A stretch of 64,000 nucleotides of DNA from Massilia sp. PDC64 (GCF_900101265.1 NZ_FMZS01000001.1:186001-250000), one strand, 5' to 3'. Shown: positions 24,308 through 33,084, counted from the first letter of the stretch. Notes: generated from the sequence alone by a model not told the origin. Made by a program: numbers and translations.

Positions 24308-26968
24308 ATGCAAAAAGATAAGACCAAACGAATTGGTCAAGCAGGAGACTTATCGAGAGGCATCAAGCGCACCGCGTTGTGCGGCGCCCTGATGCTCGCA
24401 GCGGCGATGCCGGCCGCAGCACAGACCACCACATCCCCTGATGCGCGCACGGATGCGGACATCCGCGCCCGCAACCTGGTCGCGCAAATGACGCTGGACG
24501 AGAAGATCGACCAGCTGTTGAACGTCGCACCCGCCCTGCCCCGCCTCGGCATTCCCGCCTATAACTGGTGGACCGAGTCGCTGCACGGCGCGCTGGGACC
24601 GCTGCCCACCACGAACTTCCCCGAACCCATCGGCCTCGCCGCGACGTTCGACGCGCCGCTCGTGCACAAGGTCGCCTCGGCGATCAGCACGGAAGTGCGC
24701 GCGCTGCACACGCTGGGCCGCCAGACGGGCCACCTGGGCAAGATCGGCACGGGCCTCGACACGTGGTCGCCGAACATCAACATCTTCCGCGACCCGCGCT
24801 GGGGCCGCGGCCAGGAAACCTATGGCGAGGACCCGTACCTGACGGCGCAGCTGGGCGTTGCGTTCATCCAGGGCATCCAGGGACCGAACCCGGACCTGCC
24901 GGACGTCGTCGCCACGCCCAAGCACTTCGCCGTGCACAGCGGACCGGAATCGACGCGCCACACGGCCGACGTGTTCGTGTCGCGCCACGACCTCGAGGAC
25001 ACGTACCTGCCCGCCTTCCGCGCCGCCATCGTCGATGCGAAGGCCGGGTCGATCATGTGCGCCTACAACCGCATCAACGGCCAGCCGGCCTGCGGCAGCG
25101 ACCTGCTGCTGAAGGAACACCTGCGCGGCGCGTGGGGCTTCAAGGGCTATGTCGTGTCGGACTGCGATGCCGTCACCGACATCAACGAGCACCACAAGTA
25201 CGCGCCCGATCCCGCCGCCGCGGCAGCCGTCGCGCTCAAGGCCGGCACGGACAACGAGTGCAACACGAAGACCCTGGGCGATGCGAAGGATCTCGGCGTG
25301 CGCTACCGCGAAGCGTGGCAGCGCGGCCTGATCTCCATGAGCGACATCGACACGGCGCTCGTCCGCCTGTTCTCCGCGCGCTACCGCAACGGCGACCTGG
25401 CCGGTCTCGCGCAGCGCAAGCCGAACGCAATGCCAGTGAACGCAATCGACACGCCTGAGCATCGCGACCTCGCCCGGCAGGCAGCCGCGAAAAGCCTCGT
25501 GCTGCTGAAGAACGACGGTACGCTGCCCTTGAAGCCGGGCGTGAAGGTCGCGGTGATCGGCCCGCTGGCCGACGCCACGCGCGTCCTGCGCGGGAATTAT
25601 TCGTCGACGCAGTCCGCGCCGCCGGTCTCCGTCGTCGACGGCCTGCGCCGCGTGCTGCCGCAGGCGCGCGTGACGCTCGTGCCGGCCGCCGCGTCGATCA
25701 CGGACGGCGACCCGGTCCCGACCAGCGCGCTGCGCACGCCGGACGGCAAGCCGGGCCTGCGCGCGGAATACATCAACGGCGGTGACACGAAGCCGGTCCT
25801 CGTCCGCACGGAACCGGGCCTGGAATCGCACGCGCTCCAGTTCAAGGACGTCGCGGACAAGCACAAGGTCGTGTGGACCGGCGCCCTCGTCGCGCCGGAG
25901 ACGGGCACGTACCGCCTCGGCGTGACGGGCGTGAAAGGCGAACTGACGGTCGGCGGCAAGCCGGCCGTGCAGGCCACGACGTATTCGCAATGGGGCGAAC
26001 CGCTGAAGCTCACCGACGTGCGCCTCGAAAAGGGCCAGCGCTATCCGCTGCGCTTCCAGGCCGAGACCGGATCGACGGGCGTGCCCGGCCTGTTCTGGAA
26101 ACGCATCTCGACGGCGCCCGAGCAGGACCTGAAGGCCGGCACGGCGGATGCCGACGTGATCGTCGCCGTCGTCGGCCTGACGTCGGACCTGGAAGGCGAA
26201 GAGATGGCCATCAAGGTCGAAGGCTTCGCCGGCGGCGACAAGACGTCGCTGGACCTGCCGGCCGAGCAGCGCGCCCTGCTGGCCCGGACGAAGGCCCTGG
26301 GCAAGCCGCTCGTCGTCGTGGTCATGAACGGCAGCGCCATCGACCTGTCGTGGGCGAAGGACAATGCGGCCGCGATCCTGGAAGCGTGGTATCCGGGCCA
26401 GTCCGGCGGCGCCGCCATCGCCGACGTGCTGACGGGCCGCACCGATCCGGGCGGACGCCTGCCCCTCACCTTCTACCGCAGCCTCGCCGACCTGCCGCCG
26501 TTCGACGACTACTCGATGCAGGGCCGCACCTACCGCTACTACACGGGCACGCCCGTGTATCCGTTCGGCGCGGGTCTCTCGTACACGACGTTCGGCTATG
26601 CCCCGCTGCGCATCGAGCCGGTCGACGGCGCGCCGGAAAACGGCATCGTCGTGACGACGGAAGTCGCCAACACGGGCAAGCGCGACGGCGACGAAGTGGC
26701 GCAGCTGTACCTGACGCCGCCCGCGTTCGAGGGCGCCCCACGCCTGGCGCTGCGCGGCTTCCAGCGCGTGTCGCTGAAGGCCGGGGAGCGGAAACAGGTC
26801 AGCTTCAGGCTGTCGCCGCGCGACCTCAGTTTCGTCACGCGCGACGGCATGCGCCAGCTCACGCCCGGCCAGTACAAGGTGACCGTCGGCTCCGGGCAGC
26901 CGGGCACCGGCGTGACGCAGCAGGACGGCACGCTGACCCTGAAGCAGACCATCGTGCTGGCGCAATAA
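24308..26968 (+). CDS. glycoside hydrolase family 3 with PA14 insert (beta-xylosidase/beta-glucosidase type)
   Basis: An 886-residue exported enzyme with a signal segment ending AAAMPAAAQ. The (beta/alpha)8 domain has MTLDEKIDQLL, YNWWTESLHGA, NIFRDPRWGRGQETYGEDP and KHFAVHSGPE. Nucleophile Asp285 lies in VVSDCDAV. The alpha/beta sandwich domain is split by a PA14-like insert at about 483-595 (GLRAEYINGG to GLFWKRIS), as in plant-polymer GH3 enzymes, and a fibronectin-III-like domain closes the protein (770-880). The SDCDA form and the WWTESLHG loop are typical of beta-xylosidase/alpha-arabinosidase relatives. It probably releases xylose or glucose from oligosaccharides in the periplasm. The esterase gene follows by 21 bases. 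Confidence 0.9.
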   Translation: MQKDKTKRIGQAGDLSRGIKRTALCGALMLAAAMPAAAQTTTSPDARTDADIRARNLVAQMTLDEKIDQLLNVAPALPRLGIPAYNWWTESLHGALGPLPTTNFPEPIGLAATFDAPLVHKVASAISTEVRALHTLGRQTGHLGKIGTGLDTWSPNINIFRDPRWGRGQETYGEDPYLTAQLGVAFIQGIQGPNPDLPDVVATPKHFAVHSGPESTRHTADVFVSRHDLEDTYLPAFRAAIVDAKAGSIMCAYNRINGQPACGSDLLLKEHLRGAWGFKGYVVSDCDAVTDINEHHKYAPDPAAAAAVALKAGTDNECNTKTLGDAKDLGVRYREAWQRGLISMSDIDTALVRLFSARYRNGDLAGLAQRKPNAMPVNAIDTPEHRDLARQAAAKSLVLLKNDGTLPLKPGVKVAVIGPLADATRVLRGNYSSTQSAPPVSVVDGLRRVLPQARVTLVPAAASITDGDPVPTSALRTPDGKPGLRAEYINGGDTKPVLVRTEPGLESHALQFKDVADKHKVVWTGALVAPETGTYRLGVTGVKGELTVGGKPAVQATTYSQWGEPLKLTDVRLEKGQRYPLRFQAETGSTGVPGLFWKRISTAPEQDLKAGTADADVIVAVVGLTSDLEGEEMAIKVEGFAGGDKTSLDLPAEQRALLARTKALGKPLVVVVMNGSAIDLSWAKDNAAAILEAWYPGQSGGAAIADVLTGRTDPGGRLPLTFYRSLADLPPFDDYSMQGRTYRYYTGTPVYPFGAGLSYTTFGYAPLRIEPVDGAPENGIVVTTEVANTGKRDGDEVAQLYLTPPAFEGAPRLALRGFQRVSLKAGERKQVSFRLSPRDLSFVTRDGMRQLTPGQYKVTVGSGQPGTGVTQQDGTLTLKQTIVLAQ

Positions 26969-26989
26969 CGATTACAACAAGGAGACTAC

Positions 26990-27907
26990 ATGAAGACCAG
27001 ACTGTTGATTGCCAGCGTACTCGCGTACGCACTCGCTGCACCCGTCCACGCGCAGAACGACAAGATGACGCCCATCGCGACGCCTGCGCAACCGGACGCC
27101 ATCGTGCTGAACACGGGCCCGCTGCCGGGCGCCAAGGCGCAGGAGAGCTGGCACAGCCAGTACGGCAGCGTCTTCGCGCGCAACGTCACGGTCGCGACGC
27201 TGACGCCGTTCCTGCCCGATCCCGCCAAGGCGACGGGCGCCGCCGTGATCGTCGCGCCGGGCGGCGGTTTCCGGACCCTGTCGATGAACAACGAGGGCTG
27301 GGACGTGGCGAAGGCGCTGGCCGACAAGGGCGTCGCCGCGTTCGTGCTGAAGTACCGCCTGAACCAGACGCCGCAGGACATGGATGCGTTCGCGAGCGAG
27401 ATGGCGAAGATGTTCTCGGGCGCCGCCCGCCCGAACCGTCCGCCGACCGACAATCCGGCCGTGACGCTGGCACCGCAGATCGCCGACGCGCGCGCCGCGT
27501 TCGCGCTCGTGCGCGCGCGGGCAGGCACGTGGCACGTGGACCCGGACCGCATCGGCATGCTGGGCTTTTCCGCCGGCGCGATGCTGACGATGGCGACGAC
27601 CCTGTACGGCCAGGACGCGAAGCCCGCCTTCATCGGCGACATCTACGGACCGCTCGCCGCCGTCAAGGTGCCGGCGGACGCCCCGCCGCTGTTCGTCGGG
27701 CTGGCGGCGGACGACCCGCTGTTCGGCAACGGCAACTTCGGCCTCATCGACAGCTGGCGCGCGGCCAAGCGGCCCGTCGAGTTCCACCTGTTCGAACAGG
27801 GCGGTCACGGCTTCGGCATGTACCAGAAGCCGACCACCAGCACCGGATGGTTCGATGCGTTCTCGCGGTGGCTGGGCATGCACGGCTACCTGAAGCCGAA
27901 GGCGTAA
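26990..27907 (+). CDS. exported alpha/beta-hydrolase esterase (acetylxylan-esterase-like)
   Basis: A 305-residue protein with a signal peptide (ASVLAYALAAPVHAQ). It has an oxyanion-loop motif VIVAPGGGFRTLS, the nucleophile elbow GFSAG with Ser194, and a C-terminal GGHGFGMY carrying the catalytic His. The layout matches BD-FAE/Axe-type carbohydrate esterases that strip acetyl groups from xylan. AAGGAG precedes the ATG. It is coupled by position to the GH3 gene, so both likely act on the same acetylated oligosaccharides. Activity on acetyl versus other esters is an inference. Confidence 0.8.
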   Translation: MKTRLLIASVLAYALAAPVHAQNDKMTPIATPAQPDAIVLNTGPLPGAKAQESWHSQYGSVFARNVTVATLTPFLPDPAKATGAAVIVAPGGGFRTLSMNNEGWDVAKALADKGVAAFVLKYRLNQTPQDMDAFASEMAKMFSGAARPNRPPTDNPAVTLAPQIADARAAFALVRARAGTWHVDPDRIGMLGFSAGAMLTMATTLYGQDAKPAFIGDIYGPLAAVKVPADAPPLFVGLAADDPLFGNGNFGLIDSWRAAKRPVEFHLFEQGGHGFGMYQKPTTSTGWFDAFSRWLGMHGYLKPKA

Positions 27908-27914
27908 TGCAAAC

Positions 27915-27942
27915 GGGGCCGCTGCGAGCGGCCCCTTTTTTT
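27915..27942. terminator. intrinsic terminator between esterase and FKBP genes
   Basis: A perfect 9-bp stem GGGGCCGCT/AGCGGCCCC with a GCG loop (27915-27935) is followed by seven T. It terminates the GH3-esterase operon. The final T's overlap the reversed stop codon of the FKBP gene. Confidence 0.95.
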
Positions 27943-28378
27943 ACTGCACTGCCGTCAACGCCACATCGAACACGAGTCCCGCGTTCGGTGGAATGGCCCC
28001 GCTTCCGCTCGCGCCATACCCCAGGCTCGACGGAATCAACAACGTGCGCTTGCCGCCCACCTTCATGCCCGTCACGCCCTGGTCGAAGCCGGTGATCGCC
28101 TGCTTCTGTCCGAGCACGAACTGGAACGTGCCGCTGTCGAACTGCGTACCCTTGTGATCGGCCGCCGTGTCGCTGTACAGCCAGCCCGTATAGGCGACGG
28201 TCACGGTCTTGCCACTCGTGGCTTCGGCACCGGTACCCAGCACGACGTCCGTCGCGCTGAACTGGGCCGGGTTGGCCACGGCGGTGCTACTGGACGACGA
28301 ACCGCCGCCGCCGCAACCGGCGAGGCCCAGGACGGCGGCAAGGATAACGGTGCAGGCAAGGGAACGCTTCAGATTCAT
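27941..28378 (-). CDS. FKBP-type peptidyl-prolyl isomerase lipoprotein
   Basis: A 145-residue lipoprotein. The signal ends in the lipobox LAGC (MNLKRSLACTVILAAVLGLAGCG) and is followed by a Gly/Ser linker. An FKBP domain follows from about residue 45: VTVAYTGWLY, FDSGTFQFVLGQKQAITGFDQGVTGMKVGGKRTLLIPSSLGYG and NAGLVFDVAL cover the active-site residues. It should catalyse proline cis/trans isomerisation near the membrane in the periplasm. The ATG at 28378 starts the signal sequence. It is a single-gene unit facing the esterase. Confidence 0.92.
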   Translation of the reverse strand: MNLKRSLACTVILAAVLGLAGCGGGGSSSSSTAVANPAQFSATDVVLGTGAEATSGKTVTVAYTGWLYSDTAADHKGTQFDSGTFQFVLGQKQAITGFDQGVTGMKVGGKRTLLIPSSLGYGASGSGAIPPNAGLVFDVALTAVQ

Positions 28379-28590
28379 GGTGTCTCTCGTTATTAGAAGA
28401 ACCTGCAACCTTACCGCATATGCATGCCGGGACTGCCTTTACATTTGTTTTTCTTTGTTACAAGGTTGACGATCTGAGCAGGCACATCCGCAACAGATTG
28501 CCTGTAAAGACAAAATAATTCGATAGGGCAATAGCGTCGGGGCGTACACTGAATCGGTCGCGTCGCATCGACGGCGCCGGATGACGAAAG

Positions 28591-29397
28591 ATGCCCATGA
28601 TCAGCCTCACGAATTTTTTTGAAGACGTCAAACTGCCCACGATCTCCGCCGTGGCCCATGCCCTGATCGAAACGCTCGACGACGACGATGCGTCCGCCAA
28701 GAAAGTGGCCGCGATAATCGCACGCGACCCGGCCCTGACGGCCAAGCTGATGCGCCTGGCGAACAGCGCCCGCTTCGGTTCGCGCCGCAACGTCAGCTCG
28801 CTCGACGACGCGATCTCGCTCGCGGGCATGGCCCACATCCGCACGCTGGCGCTGGCCACGTGCTTTTCCGACGCCTTCCCGTCCCTGCCCGGCCTGGATT
28901 CCGACGAGTTCTGGAAAAGCAGCATGGCCTGTGCCGGCTACGCGAAATGGCTCGCGGGCGGCATCGGCCTCGACGGCAGCGAAGCGTGGCTGGCCGGCAT
29001 GATGCTGCGCCTGGGCGAACTGCTGATCTACCAGGTGGCGCCGACGACCTTCGCCGAGATCGAACAACTGCCGCACCTGCCGGGCGGCCGCTGGGAACGC
29101 GAGCAGCGCCTGCTGGGCCTGTCGGAAGGCCAGATCACGGCGGAACTGGGCCGCCGCTGGAACTTCCCCGACAAGATCGTGCGCGCGCTGGAGAATTCCT
29201 CCGACCCGATGGCGGCGCACCCGTTCTGCCAGCTGGGCGGCATCATCCACCTGGCCAGCCTGCTGGCCGACACGCCCAGCGACGACCCCGCGATCCTCGA
29301 CACGCTGCCGGCCGAAGTGGTCGACACGCTGCGCCTGTCGCGCGAATGGATGACGGTGCGCTTCCCGTCCCACGCGTCGTTCTCGGCCGAGCCCTGA
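28591..29397 (+). CDS. HDOD domain protein
   Basis: A 268-residue protein made almost wholly of an HDOD domain: LPTISAVAHALIETLDDDDASAKKVAAII, then ARDPALTAKLMRLANSARFG, SSLDDAISLAGMAHIRTLALA and AWLAGMMLRLGELLIYQ. HDOD domains are HD-like but lack the metal-binding HD pair and act in signalling, often in motility, competence or c-di-GMP networks. No output domain is attached. The TTG/ATG context is weak; ATG at 28591 is chosen, with another ATG six bases on. It is 39 bases before the YjbQ gene and may share its transcript. Confidence 0.85.
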   Translation: MPMISLTNFFEDVKLPTISAVAHALIETLDDDDASAKKVAAIIARDPALTAKLMRLANSARFGSRRNVSSLDDAISLAGMAHIRTLALATCFSDAFPSLPGLDSDEFWKSSMACAGYAKWLAGGIGLDGSEAWLAGMMLRLGELLIYQVAPTTFAEIEQLPHLPGGRWEREQRLLGLSEGQITAELGRRWNFPDKIVRALENSSDPMAAHPFCQLGGIIHLASLLADTPSDDPAILDTLPAEVVDTLRLSREWMTVRFPSHASFSAEP

Positions 29398-29408
29398 ACG
29401 ATGGTGTA

Positions 29409-29440
29409 GCATGATCGGCAACGCAAGGAGCCGATCATGC
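29409..29440 (+). promoter_or_regulatory. perfect hairpin spanning the ribosome-binding site and start codon of yjbQ
   Basis: GCATGATCGG (29409-29418) pairs exactly with CCGATCATGC (29431-29440). The 12-base loop holds AAGGAG, and the 3' arm holds the ATG at 29437. In mRNA the start codon would be locked in a 10-bp stem with the Shine-Dalgarno sequence exposed, a plausible translational switch or RNA thermometer. A DNA operator role is the alternative. Confidence 0.5.
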
Positions 29441-29859
29441 CTTACCAGTCCACCCTCGAATTCAACACGTTCGGCCGCGGCAGCCGCGACATCACCGCGG
29501 CCGTCGCCGACGTCGTCGCCCGCTCGGGCATCCGCTGCGGCCTGGCGCACGTGTTCGTCCAGCACACGAGCTGTTCCCTCCTGATCACGGAAAACGCCGA
29601 CCCGGACGTGCGGCATGACCTGGAGACCATCATCCGGCGGCTCGTGCCGGATGGCGATCCCGCCTACCACCACGATACGGAAGGGCCGGACGACATGGCC
29701 GCGCATGGACGGGCGATGCTGACGTCCACGTTCGTGACGGTGCCCGTCGGCGAGGGCCGGCTGATGCTCGGGACGTGGCAGGGGATTTATTTGTGGGAGC
29801 ATCGGGTGGCGGAGCATCGGCGTAACGTGGTTGTTACGGTGATGGGCGACCCGACGTGA
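29437..29859 (+). CDS. yjbQ: YjbQ/UPF0047 family protein
   Basis: A 140-residue cytoplasmic protein with the YjbQ signature HTSCSLLITENADPDVRHDLE, the HHDTEGPDDMAAH segment and the C-terminal GTWQGIYLWEHR. The family forms small trimers with a conserved His/Asp/Glu site. E. coli YjbQ has weak thiamine-phosphate synthase activity, hence the name secondary thiamine-phosphate synthase; the physiological role is uncertain. AAGGAG is well spaced from the ATG but in the loop of a perfect hairpin. Confidence 0.9.
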   Translation: MPYQSTLEFNTFGRGSRDITAAVADVVARSGIRCGLAHVFVQHTSCSLLITENADPDVRHDLETIIRRLVPDGDPAYHHDTEGPDDMAAHGRAMLTSTFVTVPVGEGRLMLGTWQGIYLWEHRVAEHRRNVVVTVMGDPT

Positions 29860-30102
29860 CCATGCCACCCCGCAGAAACGTCCCGTTCAAGGTCCAGGCG
29901 TTCGTTCAGGCGACGCATCGGCGACATCGACCGTCGACCGGCCGAGCGCATGCCGCGGCAATCCGTCCATAAACGCGATATCACCGCCTGGCGCCCGAAT
30001 CCGACAGTTCATCGCAAACCGCGAGTCGACGGTGCACTGCCTCCGTTATCGTCATCGCGCTATCGACACGTCCGTGACTTTGAACCGCTTTTGGGAAAAA
30101 CC

Positions 30103-30663
30103 ATGAATACGTTCCGCGTCATCCTGTGCGCCACTGCCATCCTTGCAACCACGACCTTTGCCCACGCGCGTGCATCCGGCGAAACCCGTCAGAGCTCGAC
30201 CATTTCGATCGACGCCAAGGAGGGGGATGGCCCCGAGCGCGTTACGCCGCGCCAGCGGCCCGCATCGGACAAGCCCTACCTGCAGTCGACGAGCCGATGG
30301 ACCGAATTGATGGTGAAGGACGATGCGGTGTACCTGCAACTCACGGATTACGGCATGAAGCAGATCGGCGAACCGCAGGACGCTCACGACAAGGACGAAG
30401 GTTTCCTGGGTAACCTACTAAAGTCGATGGCGCTCAGCGGCGTCAAACAATTCCTCAACCACGGCCTTGCCCTGTCGTTGGTCGACATGCGATCCGCACT
30501 GGTTCGAAACGGCGAAGTCATTCTCGTCACGTGCCAGGGCAAGGAAGTGTTCAACAAGGTCAAGATTAATGACCAGGTACAAAAATATCCGCAGGATAAG
30601 GCGGAAGACTTCGTCAGGAACGTCAACCAGTTGCGGGAGAAGTTCCCGGCATGCCGGATCTGA
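30103..30663 (+). CDS. exported protein of unknown function
   Basis: A 186-residue protein with a clear signal peptide (MNTFRVILCATAILATTTFAHA). The mature part is hydrophilic with few motifs: ERVTPRQRPASDKPYLQSTSRWTELMV, then GFLGNLLKSMALSGVKQFLNHGLALSLVDMRSALV, and a C-terminal REKFPACRI. Only one cysteine remains near the C-terminus. I recognise no family. Its DNA is lower in GC than the surroundings (a 60-base sample at the start is about 47 percent), as is the rest of 30.0-31.8 kb, which hints at later acquisition. The stop is 25 bases from that of the YkvA-like gene on the other strand. Confidence 0.65.
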   Translation: MNTFRVILCATAILATTTFAHARASGETRQSSTISIDAKEGDGPERVTPRQRPASDKPYLQSTSRWTELMVKDDAVYLQLTDYGMKQIGEPQDAHDKDEGFLGNLLKSMALSGVKQFLNHGLALSLVDMRSALVRNGEVILVTCQGKEVFNKVKINDQVQKYPQDKAEDFVRNVNQLREKFPACRI

Positions 30664-30688
30664 TACCGTCCGGGTTGACGCCCGCCAC

Positions 30689-30973
30689 TCAGGTCGGGCG
30701 CCGCAAACGTCCAGCGTAAGCGCGCGCAAAACCGTCGAGGACGTGCGCCGGCAGCATCTTCGCCATGCCATGCAGGACGAGCGGCAGAAGCACGAACTCG
30801 TCGATCGTGCCAAGCACGGGCACGGCGAAATTCAACGGCTCGACAGCGAACAATGCCAGGACGGCCAATGCCGGCAATAACCATCCTGGACGATCCTCAT
30901 GCCGGAGGGCAAACCACAGCAGGCGCAGGTCCTGGCCGGCGACAGTGCGCCACAATGCAAAGATGCGTTTCAC
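30689..30973 (-). CDS. YkvA/DUF1232 family small membrane protein
   Basis: A 94-residue protein with the DUF1232 core LRLLWFALRHEDRPGWLLPALAVLALFAVEPLNFAVPVLGTIDEFVLLPLVL, two membrane-associated helices in all. The GTG at 30973 is the likely start: GGAGG lies 7 bases before it, while the longer frame to 31156 has no such site and reads as non-coding. DUF1232 proteins are widespread and uncharacterised. It faces the exported unknown protein. Confidence 0.75.
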   Translation of the reverse strand: MKRIFALWRTVAGQDLRLLWFALRHEDRPGWLLPALAVLALFAVEPLNFAVPVLGTIDEFVLLPLVLHGMAKMLPAHVLDGFARAYAGRLRRPT

Positions 30974-31247
30974 GGCGGTCCTCCATGGCGTTTCGGTATC
31001 CCGTACATGGGTCGTCCAGGCCTGAACACAATGGCGTACCAAAAAAATCGCGGCGTTCAGCCACGCTGGGCGGCAAGGACTGTTGATAAGTGATGAGCAC
31101 ACAATCGGAAACACGGGGACGCGTTGTCCAGAAGACGGACCGTCCGCTTCGGGCAATTACCTTCAGTCGTGACTGACTGTGATTTTTCCGCTAAGGCAAC
31201 GTGTTATGCTGGGCCATACGTCGCATGGAAACGAAACGCCGATTAGT

Positions 31248-31826
31248 ATGTCTCCTTTTTCACACCTGGGCGCGCATATCCGGACACTCGGCTTCAAAGG
31301 CCGCGGGCAGAATTTCCGCAGGGTCGAGGGTGAATATATCTTCATCATCAATATCCAGGGAAGCCGCTCGGGTGAGGTTTTCTACATCAATCTCGGCGCA
31401 CAACCGACATTCATTCCGGCCGAATGCGATGCCTCTTTGTCGACGCTGAAGGAATATGAATGCGTCATGCGACGGCGTGTCGGCAACGAATGGAACCGGG
31501 ATCTGGACGAAGCGGCGCGCCTTGCACTGATACGCCAGCTGGATGCTGAACAAGAGGCGTTCTTCGGGACGGTACGCGGCCTTCGCACGGCGATCACGCA
31601 AGACACACCGGACGAGCTTTTACGAAAGTTCAGCATGGGCAATCCTCCGGCGCGCACAGCGCTCCACCTGGCCCGTGCAGCCGCTTCTCTCGGTCACGCC
31701 GCTATCGCCGGTGCCCTGGTCAAGCGAGGTCTGGCATTGGCAGGTGAACGTGCGACCGGTTTGATCCATGATCTGAAAAACGTCGGCCAGGCGGCCCCCG
31801 GCCCTGCCTGGCCGGATATCGCCTAG
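31248..31826 (+). CDS. DUF4304-like cytoplasmic protein
   Basis: A 192-residue protein. Its N-terminal part, LGAHIRTLGFKGRGQNFRRVEGEYIFIINIQGSRSGEVFYINLG, matches the DUF4304 pattern (a Lys-Gly-Phe helix end, then strands with IQ and NLG). The C-terminal part has leucine-rich helices (TALHLARAAASLGHAAIAGALVKRGLAL). Function is unknown. Start is uncertain: ATG at 31248 has no ribosome-binding site, and ATG at 31206 has AAGG nine bases upstream and would add 14 residues. Base composition is clearly lower in GC (a 60-base sample near 31.2 kb is about 43 percent) than the rest of the window. The next gene begins 16 bases downstream. Confidence 0.65.
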   Translation: MSPFSHLGAHIRTLGFKGRGQNFRRVEGEYIFIINIQGSRSGEVFYINLGAQPTFIPAECDASLSTLKEYECVMRRRVGNEWNRDLDEAARLALIRQLDAEQEAFFGTVRGLRTAITQDTPDELLRKFSMGNPPARTALHLARAAASLGHAAIAGALVKRGLALAGERATGLIHDLKNVGQAAPGPAWPDIA

Positions 31827-31842
31827 CTTGAACGGAGACATG

Positions 31843-32400
31843 ATGGGACTCTTAACCTTCAGTATCAACGTTACCCTGGACGGCTGCGTCGACCATCGGG
31901 AAGGCATCGCCGACGACGAGACCCACGCCTTCTTCACCCGCCTCATGGACGAGGCCGGGGCGATGCTGTGGGGCCGTGTCACCTACGAGATGATGGAGAG
32001 CTACTGGCCGGCGGTCGCCTGCGGCGCCGTGGACGCGCCGCAGGCGATGCGCGAGTGGGCGGTCAAGCTGGAGGCCAAGCCGAAGTACGTGGTCTCCTCG
32101 ACGCGAACGGACTTCCCCTGGACCAACAGCCACCACGTCGCCGGCGACCTGCGCTCGGGCATACAGAAGCTCAAGGACGCGACCCCGAACGGCGTGCTTC
32201 TCGGCAGCGGCAAGCTCGCGACCGAGCTGGAACGGCTGGATCTGATCGACGAATACAAGTTCCTCGTTCACCCCAGGATCGCCGGGCATGGCCCGACCCT
32301 GTACGAGAGCGGATTGCCCGGCACGCGACGGCTCGAGCTGATCTCCGCGACGCCACTGCGCAACGGCGCGGTCGCCATGCATTACCGACGCGCGCGCTGA
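31843..32400 (+). CDS. dihydrofolate reductase-like (RibD C-terminal domain) protein
   Basis: A 185-residue protein with the DHFR/RibD-C fold: LTFSINVTLDGCVDH at the start, GAMLWGRVTYEMMESYWP, KPKYVVSSTRTDFPWTNS, then GVLLGSGKLATELERLDLIDEYKFLVHPRIAGHGPTLYE. Such proteins bind NADPH and reduce unknown pterin-, lumazine- or riboflavin-like substrates; many confer no folate function. ATG at 31843 has GGAG 5 bases upstream; an adjacent ATG three bases earlier is too close. High GC content is restored here compared with the gene before. Confidence 0.85.
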   Translation: MGLLTFSINVTLDGCVDHREGIADDETHAFFTRLMDEAGAMLWGRVTYEMMESYWPAVACGAVDAPQAMREWAVKLEAKPKYVVSSTRTDFPWTNSHHVAGDLRSGIQKLKDATPNGVLLGSGKLATELERLDLIDEYKFLVHPRIAGHGPTLYESGLPGTRRLELISATPLRNGAVAMHYRRAR

Positions 32401-32442
32401 CCGGCCCTGTCGGTCCGCCCGCCGCTCCGGTATCATGCAGGG

Positions 32443-33084
32443 ATGAACGCAATTCCTTTCCATCCGTTCGTCATCGGCGTCGCCGGCGGCAGCGGCAGCG
32501 GCAAGTCGACGGTGACCCAGCAGGTGCTGGCGTCGTTCGGCACCGAGATGGTCTCGGTCGTGATGCAGGACGATTACTACCGCGACCAGTCGCACCTGTC
32601 CCCGGAAGTCCGCCGCAAACAGAACTACGACCACCCGCAGGCCTTCGACTGGCCCCTGCTGGTCCAGCACGTCCAGGCGCTGCGCAACGGCGAATCGATC
32701 GAGATGCCGGAGTACGACTTCACGATCGACAACCGCTCCGCGAAGACCATCCCCGTCAAACCGGCCCCGGTCATCGTGATCGAGGGCCTGTTCGCCTTGT
32801 ACGATGCGGACCTGCGCGACATGATGTCGCTGAAGATCTTCGTCGACACCGCCGCCGACGTCCGCTTCATCCGCCGCATGCAGCGGGATATCGCGGAACG
32901 GGGCCGCACGATGGACAGCATCGTCAACCAGTACCTGGAAACGGTGCGCCCGATGCACAAGCAGTTCATCGAGCCGACCAAGCGCTACGCCGACGTCATC
33001 CTGCCCCATGGCGCGAACGACCCGGCGGTCGATGTCATCACCACCAAGGTGGCGAGCGTCATCGGCAAGTTGAAACGGCCCTGA
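32443..33084 (+). CDS. udk: uridine kinase-like P-loop kinase
   Basis: A 213-residue cytosolic kinase with Walker A GGSGSGKST at 15-23, the uridine-kinase motif MQDDYYRDQSHL, NYDHPQAFDWPLL, MPEYDFTIDNRS (nucleoside binding), VIVIEGLFALYD (Walker B-like), and RFIRRMQRDIAERGRTMDSI (lid region). It phosphorylates uridine/cytidine to UMP/CMP for pyrimidine salvage. Length equals E. coli Udk. The last 26 bases overlap the end of the opposing EamA gene. Confidence 0.9.
   Translation: MNAIPFHPFVIGVAGGSGSGKSTVTQQVLASFGTEMVSVVMQDDYYRDQSHLSPEVRRKQNYDHPQAFDWPLLVQHVQALRNGESIEMPEYDFTIDNRSAKTIPVKPAPVIVIEGLFALYDADLRDMMSLKIFVDTAADVRFIRRMQRDIAERGRTMDSIVNQYLETVRPMHKQFIEPTKRYADVILPHGANDPAVDVITTKVASVIGKLKRP

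Noticed and set aside
24350..26965. 871-residue open frame antisense to the GH3 gene
   Set aside because: Composition is that of an antisense shadow, and GH3 motifs lie on the other strand.
33059..33084. 26-base overlap of udk and the EamA gene as a sign of antisense control
   Set aside because: Convergent overlaps of this kind recur here (for example 48846-48858) and are explained by gene compaction.
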